Assembly (NCBI RefSeq): GCF_008629675.1
Contig: NZ_VWOX01000009.1
Span: 248,001-312,000, forward strand
Direction of reading: 5' to 3'
Length of the DNA: 64,000 nt
DNA from: Roseiconus nitratireducens
GTDB taxonomy: Bacteria; Planctomycetota; Planctomycetia; Pirellulales; Pirellulaceae
Part shown: positions 18,845 through 27,686 of the stretch, one piece after another
Layout of the letters: each line of letters begins with the position of its first letter
Position numbering within the stretch: position 1 is the first letter of the stretch
The notes under the pieces: model-generated
Databases searched by the model: none
What the model was told of the DNA's origin: nothing
Seen by the model: only the letters and a program-made list of their open reading frames with translations
Made by a program: the position numbers and the translations under genes

Positions 18845-21310
18845 ATGAGCAAAACCACTCCGGAAAGTGCTTCGATCGACAGCGACGTTGACGCCTTTCG
18901 TCAACGCATGATTGACAACCTTTGGCACACCCACGGCCAGGCCATTCAGACGGCCGACCGGCACGATGCCTACATGACGCTGTGTTACACCGTCCGCGAT
19001 CACTTGATCGATCGCTGGCGCAAAACGGTCGAAGCCCAGTACAGCTCCAACCCCAAATTCGTCTGCTACCTGTCGGCGGAATACCTTCTCGGAAAGCAAC
19101 TTCCTCAGAACCTGCTGTACACCGGCACCACCGAAGTGGCCCGCCAGGCGCTCACGCCCTACGGGTTGGACTTGGACGATTTGATGCAGTTCGATGTGGA
19201 GCCGGGACTGGGCAACGGAGGACTGGGACGTTTGGCCGCTTGCTTTCTGGACTCGTTGGCCACGTTGGACATGCCCGCCATCGGCTATGGGATCCGCTAT
19301 GAGTTCGGCATCTTCCGACAAACGTTTCGAGACGGCTGGCAAGTCGAGCAGCCCGATGAATGGCTGCTGCACGGGAACCCTTGGGAGTTTCCTCAACCGG
19401 CCGACATGGTGGAGGTCGGGTTTGGAGGCCACGTCCAGCCGTACACGGACAACGAGGGACACGAACGTCGTCGATGGATTTGCAAAGAAAAGGTTCTCGG
19501 CGAACCCTGCACCACGTTGGTCCCCGGATACGGGACGCAAACCGTCAACATCTTGCGATTGTGGCGAGCCCGCGCCACCGAGGAATTTGATTTTCGGCTC
19601 TTCGACGAAGGCGACTACGCGCGGGCCATGGAGCAGAAGATCTATTCGGAGAACATCAGCAAGGTGCTGTATCCGAATGACGGGACGCCGGAGGGGCGTC
19701 AACTGCGTTTGCGGCAACAGTACTTCTTTGTTTCCTGTTCGCTGCGGGACATCATCCGGCTGTACCGGCTGAAAAACGCGTCCTGGGACCAATTCTCGGA
19801 CAAAGCCGCAATCCAATTGAATGACACCCACCCGGTCGTGGCCATCCCCGAATTGATGCGACTGTTGTTGGATGAACATCTCCTGGAATGGGATCAAGCC
19901 TGGGAGATCACGCGCAAGACCTTTGCCTACACCTGCCACACGTTGCTGCCCGAAGCATTGGAGACCTGGCCGTTGGAGCTATTCGGCAGCTTGCTTCCGC
20001 GCCACCTGGAAATCATTTACGAAATCAACCATCGATTCTTGAGCCAGGTGCGTCAGCGGTTCCCGGGCGATGAAGGCCGGGTGCGACGCATGTCGATCAT
20101 CGGCGAAGGACCTCCGCGTCAGATCCGGATGGCCAACCTGGCCAGCGTTGGAAGCCATGCCATCAACGGCGTCGCGGAACTGCAATCCCGCCTGCTTCGC
20201 GAGCGGACTTTGCGCGACTTCGCGGACCTGTGGCCGGACAAGTTTCAGAACAAGACCAACGGGGTCACCCCGCGCCGCTTCCTGCGGATGGCCAATCCTC
20301 AACTGTCCGAATTGATCGACGCGACCATCGGCGAAGGCTGGCTGCGTGATTTGGAACAGCTCAAAGGAATCGAACCGATGGCGGACTCGGCGGACTTCCG
20401 AGCCCAGTGGCGCGTGATCAAACAAGCCAACAAGCACCGGTTGAGCGAGGTGTTGCAAACGACGACCGGCTTCTCTGCCGATCCGGATTCGATCTTCGAC
20501 GTGATGGTCAAACGTCTGCATGAATACAAACGACAATTGCTGAAAGCCCTGCACATCATCACCTTGTTCCACCGAATCAAATCGAACCTTGGTGCCGATG
20601 TCCCTCCGCAGACGTTCATCTTCGGCGCCAAGGCTGCGCCGGGTTATTGGATGGCCAAATTGATCATCAAGTTGATCAACAGCCTGGCAGAGACGATTAA
20701 CCGTGATCCGGACGTGCGCGACCAGTTGCGCGTCCTGTTCGTGCCCAATTTCAATGTCTCGCTGGCGGAAAGGATTTATCCCGCGGCCGACCTTTCCGAA
20801 CAGATCTCAATGGCCGGTAAAGAAGCTTCTGGAACAGGCAACATGAAGTTCGCACTCAACGGCGCCGTGACCGTCGGCACGCTGGACGGGGCGAACATCG
20901 AAATCCGTGAGCGGGTTGGCGAAGACAACTTCTTCCTGTTCGGACTGACCGCCGACGAAGTCTTGGACCTGAAGGAACGCGGCTACCGACCACGAAATTA
21001 TGTCGAATCGGATCCGGAACTCAGCCAAGTCATTCATCTGATTGCCGACGGACGATTCTCCGGGGGAGACCGAGAACTGTTCCAACCCATTGTCGACTCG
21101 TTGCTGGACCACGATGAGTACCTGGTGCTGGCCGACTACCGTGCCTACGTCGACTGCTGCGAACGAGCCTGCCAGGCTTATTTGGATCCGGATCGATGGA
21201 CCCGGATGTCGATTCTGAACACCGCCCGCTGTGGCTTCTTCTCCTCGGACCGCGTCATTGGCCAATACTGCGAAGACATCTGGAACCTGAAACCCGTCAT
21301 CCCGAAGTGA
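18845..21310 (+). CDS. glgP: Glycogen/starch phosphorylase
   Basis: 821 residues, GT35 family. It catalyses phosphorolysis of alpha-1,4-glucan to glucose 1-phosphate in the cytoplasm. Visible hallmarks: LSAEYLLGKQLPQNLL and DVEPGLGNGGLGRLAACFLDS near the N-terminus, IQLNDTHPV, KRLHEYKRQLL, and the pyridoxal-phosphate segment EASGTGNMKFALNGA with Lys668 as the cofactor-binding residue. The length matches the family. ATG at 18845 has a CAGGAG ribosome site upstream. No other glycogen gene is adjacent, so it stands alone between two repeat-rich gaps. Confidence 0.97.
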   Translation: MSKTTPESASIDSDVDAFRQRMIDNLWHTHGQAIQTADRHDAYMTLCYTVRDHLIDRWRKTVEAQYSSNPKFVCYLSAEYLLGKQLPQNLLYTGTTEVARQALTPYGLDLDDLMQFDVEPGLGNGGLGRLAACFLDSLATLDMPAIGYGIRYEFGIFRQTFRDGWQVEQPDEWLLHGNPWEFPQPADMVEVGFGGHVQPYTDNEGHERRRWICKEKVLGEPCTTLVPGYGTQTVNILRLWRARATEEFDFRLFDEGDYARAMEQKIYSENISKVLYPNDGTPEGRQLRLRQQYFFVSCSLRDIIRLYRLKNASWDQFSDKAAIQLNDTHPVVAIPELMRLLLDEHLLEWDQAWEITRKTFAYTCHTLLPEALETWPLELFGSLLPRHLEIIYEINHRFLSQVRQRFPGDEGRVRRMSIIGEGPPRQIRMANLASVGSHAINGVAELQSRLLRERTLRDFADLWPDKFQNKTNGVTPRRFLRMANPQLSELIDATIGEGWLRDLEQLKGIEPMADSADFRAQWRVIKQANKHRLSEVLQTTTGFSADPDSIFDVMVKRLHEYKRQLLKALHIITLFHRIKSNLGADVPPQTFIFGAKAAPGYWMAKLIIKLINSLAETINRDPDVRDQLRVLFVPNFNVSLAERIYPAADLSEQISMAGKEASGTGNMKFALNGAVTVGTLDGANIEIRERVGEDNFFLFGLTADEVLDLKERGYRPRNYVESDPELSQVIHLIADGRFSGGDRELFQPIVDSLLDHDEYLVLADYRAYVDCCERACQAYLDPDRWTRMSILNTARCGFFSSDRVIGQYCEDIWNLKPVIPK

Positions 21311-21324
21311 TCCCGCTTCGTCTC

Positions 21325-21388
21325 CGACGGAGGAGCCCCGCGACGACGCGGGGAGGGCACGTCCGGCGCCGTTGATCTCAGCGGGTTC
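21325..21388 (+). repeat. Fragment of the palindromic element (copy G)
   Basis: This piece matches the left-internal and central parts of the element copies at 33.1, 42.9 and 51.2 kb (CGGAGGAGCCCCGCGACGAC, then GGGGAGGG, a GTCCGGCGCC-type centre, and TTGATCTCAGCGGGTTC). Both terminal palindromes are missing. It ends exactly where the R2 repeat begins, so it may have been truncated by that insertion or by deletion. Confidence 0.75.
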
Positions 21389-21499
21389 TATCAGCTGACA
21401 GCGCCGCTTTGCGTGAGCCGCGGGTTTTCTCGCACCAACCGGCGGCTAGCGCCTTGCCGCTCATTGCACTGCAATTCACGGTGTTTTTGATTGAAAGTG
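21389..21499 (+). repeat. Dispersed intergenic repeat, copy 2 (family R2)
   Basis: Same orientation as the copy at 17253-17375; the two bracket a segment of about 4 kb holding the PEP-CTERM and glgP genes. Matching blocks include GCGTGAGCCGCGG, ACCGGCGGCTAGCGCCTT, CATTGCACTGCAAT and GGTGTTTTTGATTGA. It creates a spurious in-frame extension of the next gene. Confidence 0.75.
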
Positions 21500-21687
21500 A
21501 CGCAGCCTTTGACCCTCCCGAAGTCCGACTGTGCCTGACACCGGATTGTCAGGCACTGCAAGCCCGCTGGCCATGCCCACTGTCGAGCAATCAGCGCATT
21601 CGATGCCGAAGATTTGGCAACCCGCTAGAATCAAGTGGACTCCGCGATCCAGGCTGCCCTTGCCGCCAACGCCAAAACCCTTCCTTC

Positions 21688-23511
21688 ATGACCTTGCCCA
21701 GAATGCTTGATCTTCGCCACAAGCCCTTGCTCGCGACGCTGGTCGGTTGCTGGACCGCGGCCCTGTCACTCAGCTTGTTGCCCGGCCGGATCGTGGCGGC
21801 GCCACCGCTGAACGTCGAGCACTCGGTGAACTACGTCGGTTCTCAGAAGTGCGTGGAATGCCATCGCGACCAGTATCAGACCTACCTGGAAACCACGCAT
21901 AGCCGATCGATGGAAAGTGTGGATCCGGACAAGGAGGTCGCACCCGCTTCTTTCGAACACAAACTGTCGGGCAACCTGTACGAAGTCCTTCGCCGGGACG
22001 GCCAGCTGATCCATCGTGAGATCATCCGCGGAATCAACGGGCAACGGCTGGCTGAAACCGACCACCCGATCGTGTACACCATCGGCTCCGGCGACCATGG
22101 CAAAAGCTACGTGTACCAATCGGGACCGTTCTTCGGGCAGTCGCCGTTGTCGTGGTATGAGAAGACCGAAACCTGGGCCATGTCACCCGGTTATGACTTG
22201 CCCTATCACCCCGGGTTCGGCCGCAAGTTGAATTCCGAATGCTTCTTCTGCCACGTCGGCAATATCGACCGGAAGCAAGGCAACCCAAACGTTTTCTCGG
22301 TCCTGGAGGAAACGATCGGCTGCGAACGTTGTCACGGACCCGGCGAAATGCACCTGCAAAAACATCGCGGTGCGACGGTCGCCGCGGGGCCCGACGAGAC
22401 GATCGCCAACCCCGGACGGCTTCCCCGCGAGCTTTCCGAAGCGATCTGCCAGCAATGCCATCTGCAAGCCGCCGGCAAATCGGTGCGGGCCGGAAAGGAC
22501 GAATGGGATTACCGTCCCGGATTGCCCCTGACGGATTTTCGCATCGACTACCAATACCGCCTGGGCGATGACACGATGCGTGTCGTTGGCCACGTCGAAC
22601 AGCTGCATCAAAGCGAATGCTACAAGCAAACCGAAACGCTGACGTGCATCACCTGCCACGATCCGCACCACACACCCAGCCCTGAAGATGCTGCCCAGCA
22701 CTACCGCTCCATTTGTCTGAACTGCCACCAGGAAGACTCCTGCGGAAAGCCACACGCGGAGCGGATGCAGCAGGCGAATAACGATTGCTCGATCTGCCAC
22801 ATGCCGGCAAAGGACACGGAAGTCCCGCACACTGCATTTCGGCACCACCGAATCGGCATCCATACGGAATCCGCCGACGACTCGGTTGCGATCGCCGGAC
22901 TGACACCGGTCCTCGATACCTCCGCGCTGACCAACATTGAATCGGCTCGCTGCCAGGCGTTGGCAAAGTTCCAAGTTGCCCAGGCCGAACCGGACAATGC
23001 CAGTTTCGCGGACTACGGAATCGAAGCCGCCGGGACGTTGATTCAGATCAAGAACGCGGATGCCTCCGACCCCGATGCGGACACGATCCTGGCGTTGCTT
23101 GCTCGCAGCCAGGGCCAACCCAAAATCGCCCAGGACCTTGCCACCGGCGTGGTTGACGAAGAGCTCAAACCGACCCGTGCCAGAATCGAGTCACTGCGAC
23201 TGCTGGCTCAATTGGCCTACAACCGAGGGGACTTCAACGAGTCGGTGGAGCGTTACCGACAACTCATCAGCCTGCAGCAAGAACCGCACGACTATTTCCA
23301 GCTGGGCATCGGCGAGCAAAACAGGGGCAATTCTGAAAAGGCGATCGAGGCATTGCAGACGGCCGTCGATCTGCAACCCACGCTGGTCAACGCGCACCGG
23401 GCACTCAGCACCATTTTCCAATCGCTAGGCCGCGACACCGACGCGGCCCGCCACCAGTCGCTAGCGGAGCAACACGCCGCACGCCTGCAACAACTGTGGG
23501 AGAGCCGGTAG
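21688..23511 (+). CDS. Heptaheme cytochrome c family protein with C-terminal TPRs
   Basis: 607 residues from ATG at 21688; an open frame reaches back to 21409, but that part is intergenic repeat. A signal peptide (LLATLVGCWTAALSLSLLPGRIVAAP) indicates export. Seven CxxCH heme-binding motifs are visible: CVECH (C55), CFFCH (C185), CERCH (C212), CQQCH (C254), CITCH (C320), CLNCH (C343) and CSICH (C367). This arrangement resembles the cytochrome c554/NrfA-like multiheme group. Residues beyond about 480 form tetratricopeptide repeats (AYNRGDFNESVERYRQLISL, NRGNSEKAIEALQTAVDL). Probably a periplasmic electron carrier or reductase that docks partners through its TPRs. Confidence 0.9.
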   Translation: MTLPRMLDLRHKPLLATLVGCWTAALSLSLLPGRIVAAPPLNVEHSVNYVGSQKCVECHRDQYQTYLETTHSRSMESVDPDKEVAPASFEHKLSGNLYEVLRRDGQLIHREIIRGINGQRLAETDHPIVYTIGSGDHGKSYVYQSGPFFGQSPLSWYEKTETWAMSPGYDLPYHPGFGRKLNSECFFCHVGNIDRKQGNPNVFSVLEETIGCERCHGPGEMHLQKHRGATVAAGPDETIANPGRLPRELSEAICQQCHLQAAGKSVRAGKDEWDYRPGLPLTDFRIDYQYRLGDDTMRVVGHVEQLHQSECYKQTETLTCITCHDPHHTPSPEDAAQHYRSICLNCHQEDSCGKPHAERMQQANNDCSICHMPAKDTEVPHTAFRHHRIGIHTESADDSVAIAGLTPVLDTSALTNIESARCQALAKFQVAQAEPDNASFADYGIEAAGTLIQIKNADASDPDADTILALLARSQGQPKIAQDLATGVVDEELKPTRARIESLRLLAQLAYNRGDFNESVERYRQLISLQQEPHDYFQLGIGEQNRGNSEKAIEALQTAVDLQPTLVNAHRALSTIFQSLGRDTDAARHQSLAEQHAARLQQLWESR

Positions 23512-23530
23512 ACCCGGAAAGTCAAACTTT

Positions 23531-23552
23531 ATCCTCCCGCTTGCGGGAGGGT
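23531..23552. repeat. Solo terminal palindrome upstream of the DUF559 gene
   Basis: CCTCCCGC and GCGGGAGG pair around a TT centre, followed by GTGAAGTGA. The same terminal palindrome, extended by GAAGT in the other orientation, begins at 24056, so the DUF559 gene sits between inverted terminal sequences. Confidence 0.8.
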
Positions 23553-23593
23553 GAAGTGATGCGCTGACTTGAAACTGCTCTTGTAGAAAATCA

Positions 23594-24022
23594 ATGGCAC
23601 AAAGTCGAACCTCATCGAATTCCAGAGTGATCAACTCGCGTGACCGAAGGCGGCGAAGCACTAAGTCAGAAGGTCTGCTTTGGAGCATTCTTCGATCCAA
23701 GCAGCTATGTGTTCTGAAGTTCCGACGTGAACATCCCGTCGGTCCGTTCATTGTCGACTTCGCCTGTGTGTCGAGAATGCTTGTCGTGGAGGTCGATGGC
23801 GGATACCACGACCAGACAATCGAAGCCGATCGTGAACGACAAGAGTTGATTGAACAATCCGGATGGCAGATCATCCGCTTTACAGATAGAGAAGTTGAAG
23901 ACAATGCCGAAGCTGTCGCACGTGCCATCGCAAATCACATGGGGATTCAATACGAATTTAACCCAAGATCTCGAAGGGGTTCGGGGAACAAAAGTGGTTG
24001 CTCCAATCCGCGTCAAAAGTGA
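23594..24022 (+). CDS. DUF559 (Vsr-like endonuclease fold) protein
   Basis: 142 residues. The core is a clear DUF559 domain: TKSEGLLWSILRSKQL, then FRREHPVGPFIVDFAC, VVEVDGGYHD, and IIRFTDREVEDNAEAV. The likely nuclease-fold acidic residues are E26, D55, E66 and D68, with H72 nearby; DUF559 is related to very-short-patch-repair endonucleases. The C-terminal 20 residues (after about 122) are basic and not part of the family core. It starts 42 bases beyond a solo terminal palindrome and ends 36 bases before a full palindromic element, so the gene is embedded in repeat DNA. Function of the family is unproven; a role in handling these repeats is my inference. Confidence 0.85.
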   Translation: MAQSRTSSNSRVINSRDRRRRSTKSEGLLWSILRSKQLCVLKFRREHPVGPFIVDFACVSRMLVVEVDGGYHDQTIEADRERQELIEQSGWQIIRFTDREVEDNAEAVARAIANHMGIQYEFNPRSRRGSGNKSGCSNPRQK

Positions 24023-24057
24023 TGGATCGACACCAGTGCAAACGACCCAGAACAAAC

Positions 24058-24209
24058 TTCACCCTCCCGCTTGCGGGAGGGTCGGAGCCGAGGCACGAGG
24101 CTCCGTGGAGGGCAGAATCGGAAGCGATGTTGAAACTCATGAGTTGGCGACAACCCTCCCCGCGTCGTCGCAAGCTCCTCCGCGACCCTCCCGCAAGCGG
24201 GAGGGTGAA
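24058..24209 (-). repeat. Palindromic element, full copy A (reverse orientation)
   Basis: 152 bp. It begins TTCACCCTCCCGCTTGCGGG and ends with the inverted counterpart GCGGGAGGGTGAA. Inside are the two characteristic arms: the right arm CGGAGCCGAGGCACGAGGCT, and the left arm CCCTCCCCGCGTCGTCGCAA followed by GCTCCTCCGCG, both seen here in reverse orientation. The spacer between arms is diverged from the other copies. The symmetry extends two bases further on each side (ACTTC/GAAGT). Confidence 0.85.
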
Positions 24210-24236
24210 GTGACGGGATAACAAGACCGGAGCCCG

Positions 24237-27233
24237 CTACCGCTGGAAAACTTCTTCCTGTTGCTCAACCAACAGGACCTGGCAATCGATCGGCACGTCC
24301 CGGAACGTTTGCTCCCTGCCACTGGGCCAGTTGACGACCAGCTTGTCGATCTGCGTCAGGTCGCCCAACCCGAATGCGACCACGGGTTCGTTGCGGCACA
24401 AGTAGCCGTCGCCTCCCACGATCCAGTTCGTCCAAACCTTGCCGTCGCCGTGCACCTGCACCTTGGCGCCAATGGCATCACGCTCTGACTGGGCACCAAC
24501 CAACTGCACCTTCAACCAATGATGGGGAGTCTCGGTTCGATTCAAGACCAAGGCCGTTGGCGCGCCGAGGTGCGTGATCAGCAAATCCGAACGGCCGTCA
24601 CGGTTGAAATCCAAGCGGGCCATCCCGCGTCCCAAGTACTTTCCGTCCCAATACCCGCTGCTGTCTTGGACGTCCGCCAGGCGAAACTCTGTCCCCACGT
24701 TGGCAAACAATTGCGGTGACTGTTCCAGAGGTTCCCCCGGGGCCTTTTCGATGTTTCCGTTGGTGACCGCCAGGTCGGGCCGCCCGTCCAGGTTGTAGTC
24801 GATCGCCTGGCATCCGAATCCCAGCACATCGGAGCTGGCACGGAACAGATTGTATTGAACACAACGGTCTTCAAACGTGCCGCCGCGGTTGATGAACAGG
24901 CTGACGGGTTCCTGGTAGAAGTTCGCGATGTGAATGTCCATCGTGCCGGAAGCGTCAAAGTCGGCAACCGCAATGCCCATCGATGCCGTCGAGGTGCCGC
25001 CATGTCCGAAGGCGCATCCGGTGAGCGCCGCGGTATCCACCCATTCGCTGTCGGCCGATCGGACCCACAGGTGGTTGGGCCGAATGTCGTTGCCGACAAA
25101 GATGTCATTGCCTGGCTTTCCATCCCAATCCGCGATCACCACTCCCAAGCCGGTACTGGGCGCACCGTCGGCTTGACTGACCAACTCGGTCGTCCAACCG
25201 CCCTGGCCGTCATTGATCGAAATGCGATCCGTCCCGGGATTGAAGGACCCGGGCGAAACTGTTTCGATCTCTCCTTGCTCATTGACCGGCGGTCGATCCA
25301 GCATCGCCCGATCTTCGACGTAGTACAGTGACAACAGATCGGGCAACGAATCCCCGGACAGATCCGCCAGCGCGACGGAACTGATCAAATCACGGGATTC
25401 CGGATCGGCATCAAACTCCTTGCGACGAAAGGTTCCGTCACCGTTGTTGATCAACAAGACCTTGTTCCCGATGTTGCCGACGACCAGATCGGCAAACCCG
25501 TCTTGGTTCCAATCCCCCGCCGTCACACCAATGGAATACCGGGTGTCACCGGTTCCGGACGGACCGGTCGTGTCCACCACCGCAACGCCGTCTCCCCGAT
25601 AAAGCAGATTGGATTGTTCCGCGATCAACTCCGGAGGATCGCCTCCGCCCTGCGCCAGGTAGAAATCCAAACAGCCGTCCAAGTCATAATCCAGGACGGC
25701 AACGCCTCCGCCCAACGACTGGTACAGGGCAAATCGGTACGGCTGTGGCTGGCTGGCGACATGATAGGTGTGATTGAGTCCGATCTTGGCGGCCACATTC
25801 TCGAAGGTTGGCTTCGCCAGGGAATTCACATCCACCACGACGGGGCTTTGCCGGGGATCACCCACCGGCTCTGGCACGTCCAATTCCGGCATCGGGTAGC
25901 GGGACAGATCCAGCCCGCACAGACGTTCGCTTTGTGACGGAAACGCCCGATCAGATTGCAACAGCTTGGCGCGCTTCGAGTTCAGCTCGGCAACCTTGTC
26001 TTCGCCCGCCTGACGATAAAAGGCTTCAAAGAGTTGCCAAGTCACCGCCTCCAGCGGACGTCCCAATGCTTCCAACCCTTCGCTGAGCGTCGCAAAGGAA
26101 TCCAGGTCCGGCGAATCGGACTGTCCGATCTGGTTGCTGGCCAACGTCACGTCTCGCAGCGCGACGTAACGGTCCATCCAGCGTTCCGCCTTCTCGGTCT
26201 CGCCCAGCGCCGTCAACGCCTGGTTGATTCGTCGCATCGATGCCAGGTCGGTCGGATCGCGCGAGAGTGATTCGCCCAAGGCCCGGACCGCCTGTTCAAA
26301 CCGTCGCTCACCCAACAGGTACGCACCGACGGCGGCCCAATACTCGGAATACTCCCGCACGGAATCGTCCGCGTTGGACAGCCACCAACGGAACTGTTCC
26401 ATGTTCTGCGCCTCAATCGCCAGCAAGCCGTAGAACGCCATGATCGACGGGGGGATGTCATCGGAAGCTACCGCGGGCTCGAGGACTTCCAATGCTTCGT
26501 TGAACCGACTGGCGGTGTACAACATCCTTGCTTCGGCGGCCGGACCGATCGGAAAGTACTGTCGCCCTTCTCCCTGCGGCTGGTTGGGATCGGTGAAGAT
26601 GGCATGCCCCAGAATCATCAATGCGTGCAATTCGTCCTGCTGCACGTCGCCCAGTCGACACAGGGTTTGAATGTGGTCGGCAGCTTCGTGACGCCGACCC
26701 TGGCGGTTGTACAAGTAGGCAAGTTGCCGATGGGCAACGGCCGCCTGGGGAACCCGCTGCAGCACTTTCAGGTACCGTCGTTCCGCATCGTCAAAACGTC
26801 CCAACTGCATGCACCAATCCGCCGCTTGCCCCAAAGCTGGCAATCCCGCTTCGGGATGATCCTCGGGGATCGATTCCAACAACGCGACGGCCTCGTCCAG
26901 TTCTCCCTGGGCAGCTTTTGCATTGGCCAGCCGGAACAAAACCTCCACGTCCTCCGGATCGGCCAGCAGGATCCGCTGCAATACCGCGGCAGCCTGAACA
27001 TGCTTCCCAGAAGAGCTCAGGTCGTCCGCCTTGGCAATCTGGTCCTGGCGGTTGAATTCAACCGGCTCCGGAGCGACGGCCTGCTCGGCCGAATCACGTT
27101 CGACGCTTCCAGCTTTCTCAACGCCCGGCTGGACGGACGACTGATCGCCGGACCCTCGCGGCGTGCCGCGATCGCATCCGGTCGCCAGCAAGAGTGCAAG
27201 CGTGGTGGCAAAGGCGGTGAAACAAAGCTTCAT
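24237..27233 (-). CDS. TPR + FG-GAP + ASPIC/UnbV lipoprotein (paralogue A)
   Basis: 998 residues from ATG at 27233; the open frame extends 35 codons further, but the lipoprotein signal (LALLLATGC, Cys20) fixes the start. Residues from about 60 to 450 are tetratricopeptide-like helices (LLADPEDVEVLFRLANAKAA, AEERRYLKVLQRVP-type). From about 490 to 900 come VCBS/FG-GAP repeats with calcium-binding loops such as DYDLDGCLDF, DWNQDGFADL, DFDASGTMDI and DFNRDGRSDL. The last 90 residues are an ASPIC/UnbV domain (SERDAIGAKVQV, GGDGYLCRNEP, VVNWPSGREQTF). Membrane-anchored and extracytoplasmic; function unknown. Confidence 0.9.
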   Translation of the reverse strand: MKLCFTAFATTLALLLATGCDRGTPRGSGDQSSVQPGVEKAGSVERDSAEQAVAPEPVEFNRQDQIAKADDLSSSGKHVQAAAVLQRILLADPEDVEVLFRLANAKAAQGELDEAVALLESIPEDHPEAGLPALGQAADWCMQLGRFDDAERRYLKVLQRVPQAAVAHRQLAYLYNRQGRRHEAADHIQTLCRLGDVQQDELHALMILGHAIFTDPNQPQGEGRQYFPIGPAAEARMLYTASRFNEALEVLEPAVASDDIPPSIMAFYGLLAIEAQNMEQFRWWLSNADDSVREYSEYWAAVGAYLLGERRFEQAVRALGESLSRDPTDLASMRRINQALTALGETEKAERWMDRYVALRDVTLASNQIGQSDSPDLDSFATLSEGLEALGRPLEAVTWQLFEAFYRQAGEDKVAELNSKRAKLLQSDRAFPSQSERLCGLDLSRYPMPELDVPEPVGDPRQSPVVVDVNSLAKPTFENVAAKIGLNHTYHVASQPQPYRFALYQSLGGGVAVLDYDLDGCLDFYLAQGGGDPPELIAEQSNLLYRGDGVAVVDTTGPSGTGDTRYSIGVTAGDWNQDGFADLVVGNIGNKVLLINNGDGTFRRKEFDADPESRDLISSVALADLSGDSLPDLLSLYYVEDRAMLDRPPVNEQGEIETVSPGSFNPGTDRISINDGQGGWTTELVSQADGAPSTGLGVVIADWDGKPGNDIFVGNDIRPNHLWVRSADSEWVDTAALTGCAFGHGGTSTASMGIAVADFDASGTMDIHIANFYQEPVSLFINRGGTFEDRCVQYNLFRASSDVLGFGCQAIDYNLDGRPDLAVTNGNIEKAPGEPLEQSPQLFANVGTEFRLADVQDSSGYWDGKYLGRGMARLDFNRDGRSDLLITHLGAPTALVLNRTETPHHWLKVQLVGAQSERDAIGAKVQVHGDGKVWTNWIVGGDGYLCRNEPVVAFGLGDLTQIDKLVVNWPSGREQTFRDVPIDCQVLLVEQQEEVFQR

Positions 27234-27372
27234 CAAGACCGATGGCGAACAGGTGGTGAAGGTGGCAGTCCGGCGGAGACTTACCCGAGAACAGAATTGT
27301 ATCGGTTCGTTACGCGGTTCGGATCGCGGATGAATCAAACCGGGGATGGTTGTCGATGGTCGGCAACAACCT

Positions 27373-27555
27373 TTACCGCTCCCGCTTGCGGGAGGGTCGG
27401 AGGCGAGGCACGAGCCTTTGGGGAGGGTGTCTTCAAGAATCCGCTGAAATCAATCGCGCCGGACGTGCCCTCCCCGCGTCGTCGCAAGCTCCTCCGCGAC
27501 CCTCCCGGAGGGAGGGTGAAGCAAAGCTGCACGACTTCCAAACGGGAGGGTGAAG
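27373..27555 (-). repeat. Palindromic element, copy B with an outer arm
   Basis: The core (27373-27520) is in reverse orientation: imperfect left palindrome CGCTCCCGCTTGCGGGAGGG, arm GGAGGCGAGGCACGAGCCTT, spacer with TTGAAATCAATCGCGCCGGAC-like sequence, arm CTCCCCGCGTCGTCGCAAGC, and a shortened right palindrome CCCTCCCGGAGGGAGGG. It is followed by an outer arm (GCAAAGCTGCACGACTTCCA then another half palindrome CGGGAGGGTGAAG) up to 27555. It lies upstream of paralogue A and downstream of a DUF1559 gene. Confidence 0.85.
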
Positions 27556-27622
27556 CAAGACGCTGAACTCCGTCCGCCGCCGGTCACTACGCATCATGGG
27601 CCAACCAGGGTCGGCGGCCCAC

Positions 27623-27657
27623 AAAAAAAGCGGGCGTGATCTTTCGACCACGCCCGC
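27623..27657 (-). terminator. Intrinsic terminator of the DUF1559 gene
   Basis: On the minus strand a 9-bp perfect stem (GCGGGCGTG with CACGCCCGC) closes a 10-base loop and is followed by seven T. It lies about 30 bases beyond the stop of the DUF1559 gene. Confidence 0.9.
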
Positions 27658-27686
27658 CAGATTCAGTCAAGGAAACAGGAACCGGA

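Noticed and set aside
21325..21388. Terminator of glgP
   Set aside because: Although it lies just after the gene, it lacks a T tract and matches the internal part of a dispersed element, so it is better explained as a repeat fragment.
21409..21687. Long N-terminal extension of the cytochrome gene
   Set aside because: It is made of the R2 intergenic repeat found also at 17253-17375, and a clean signal peptide starts at ATG 21688.
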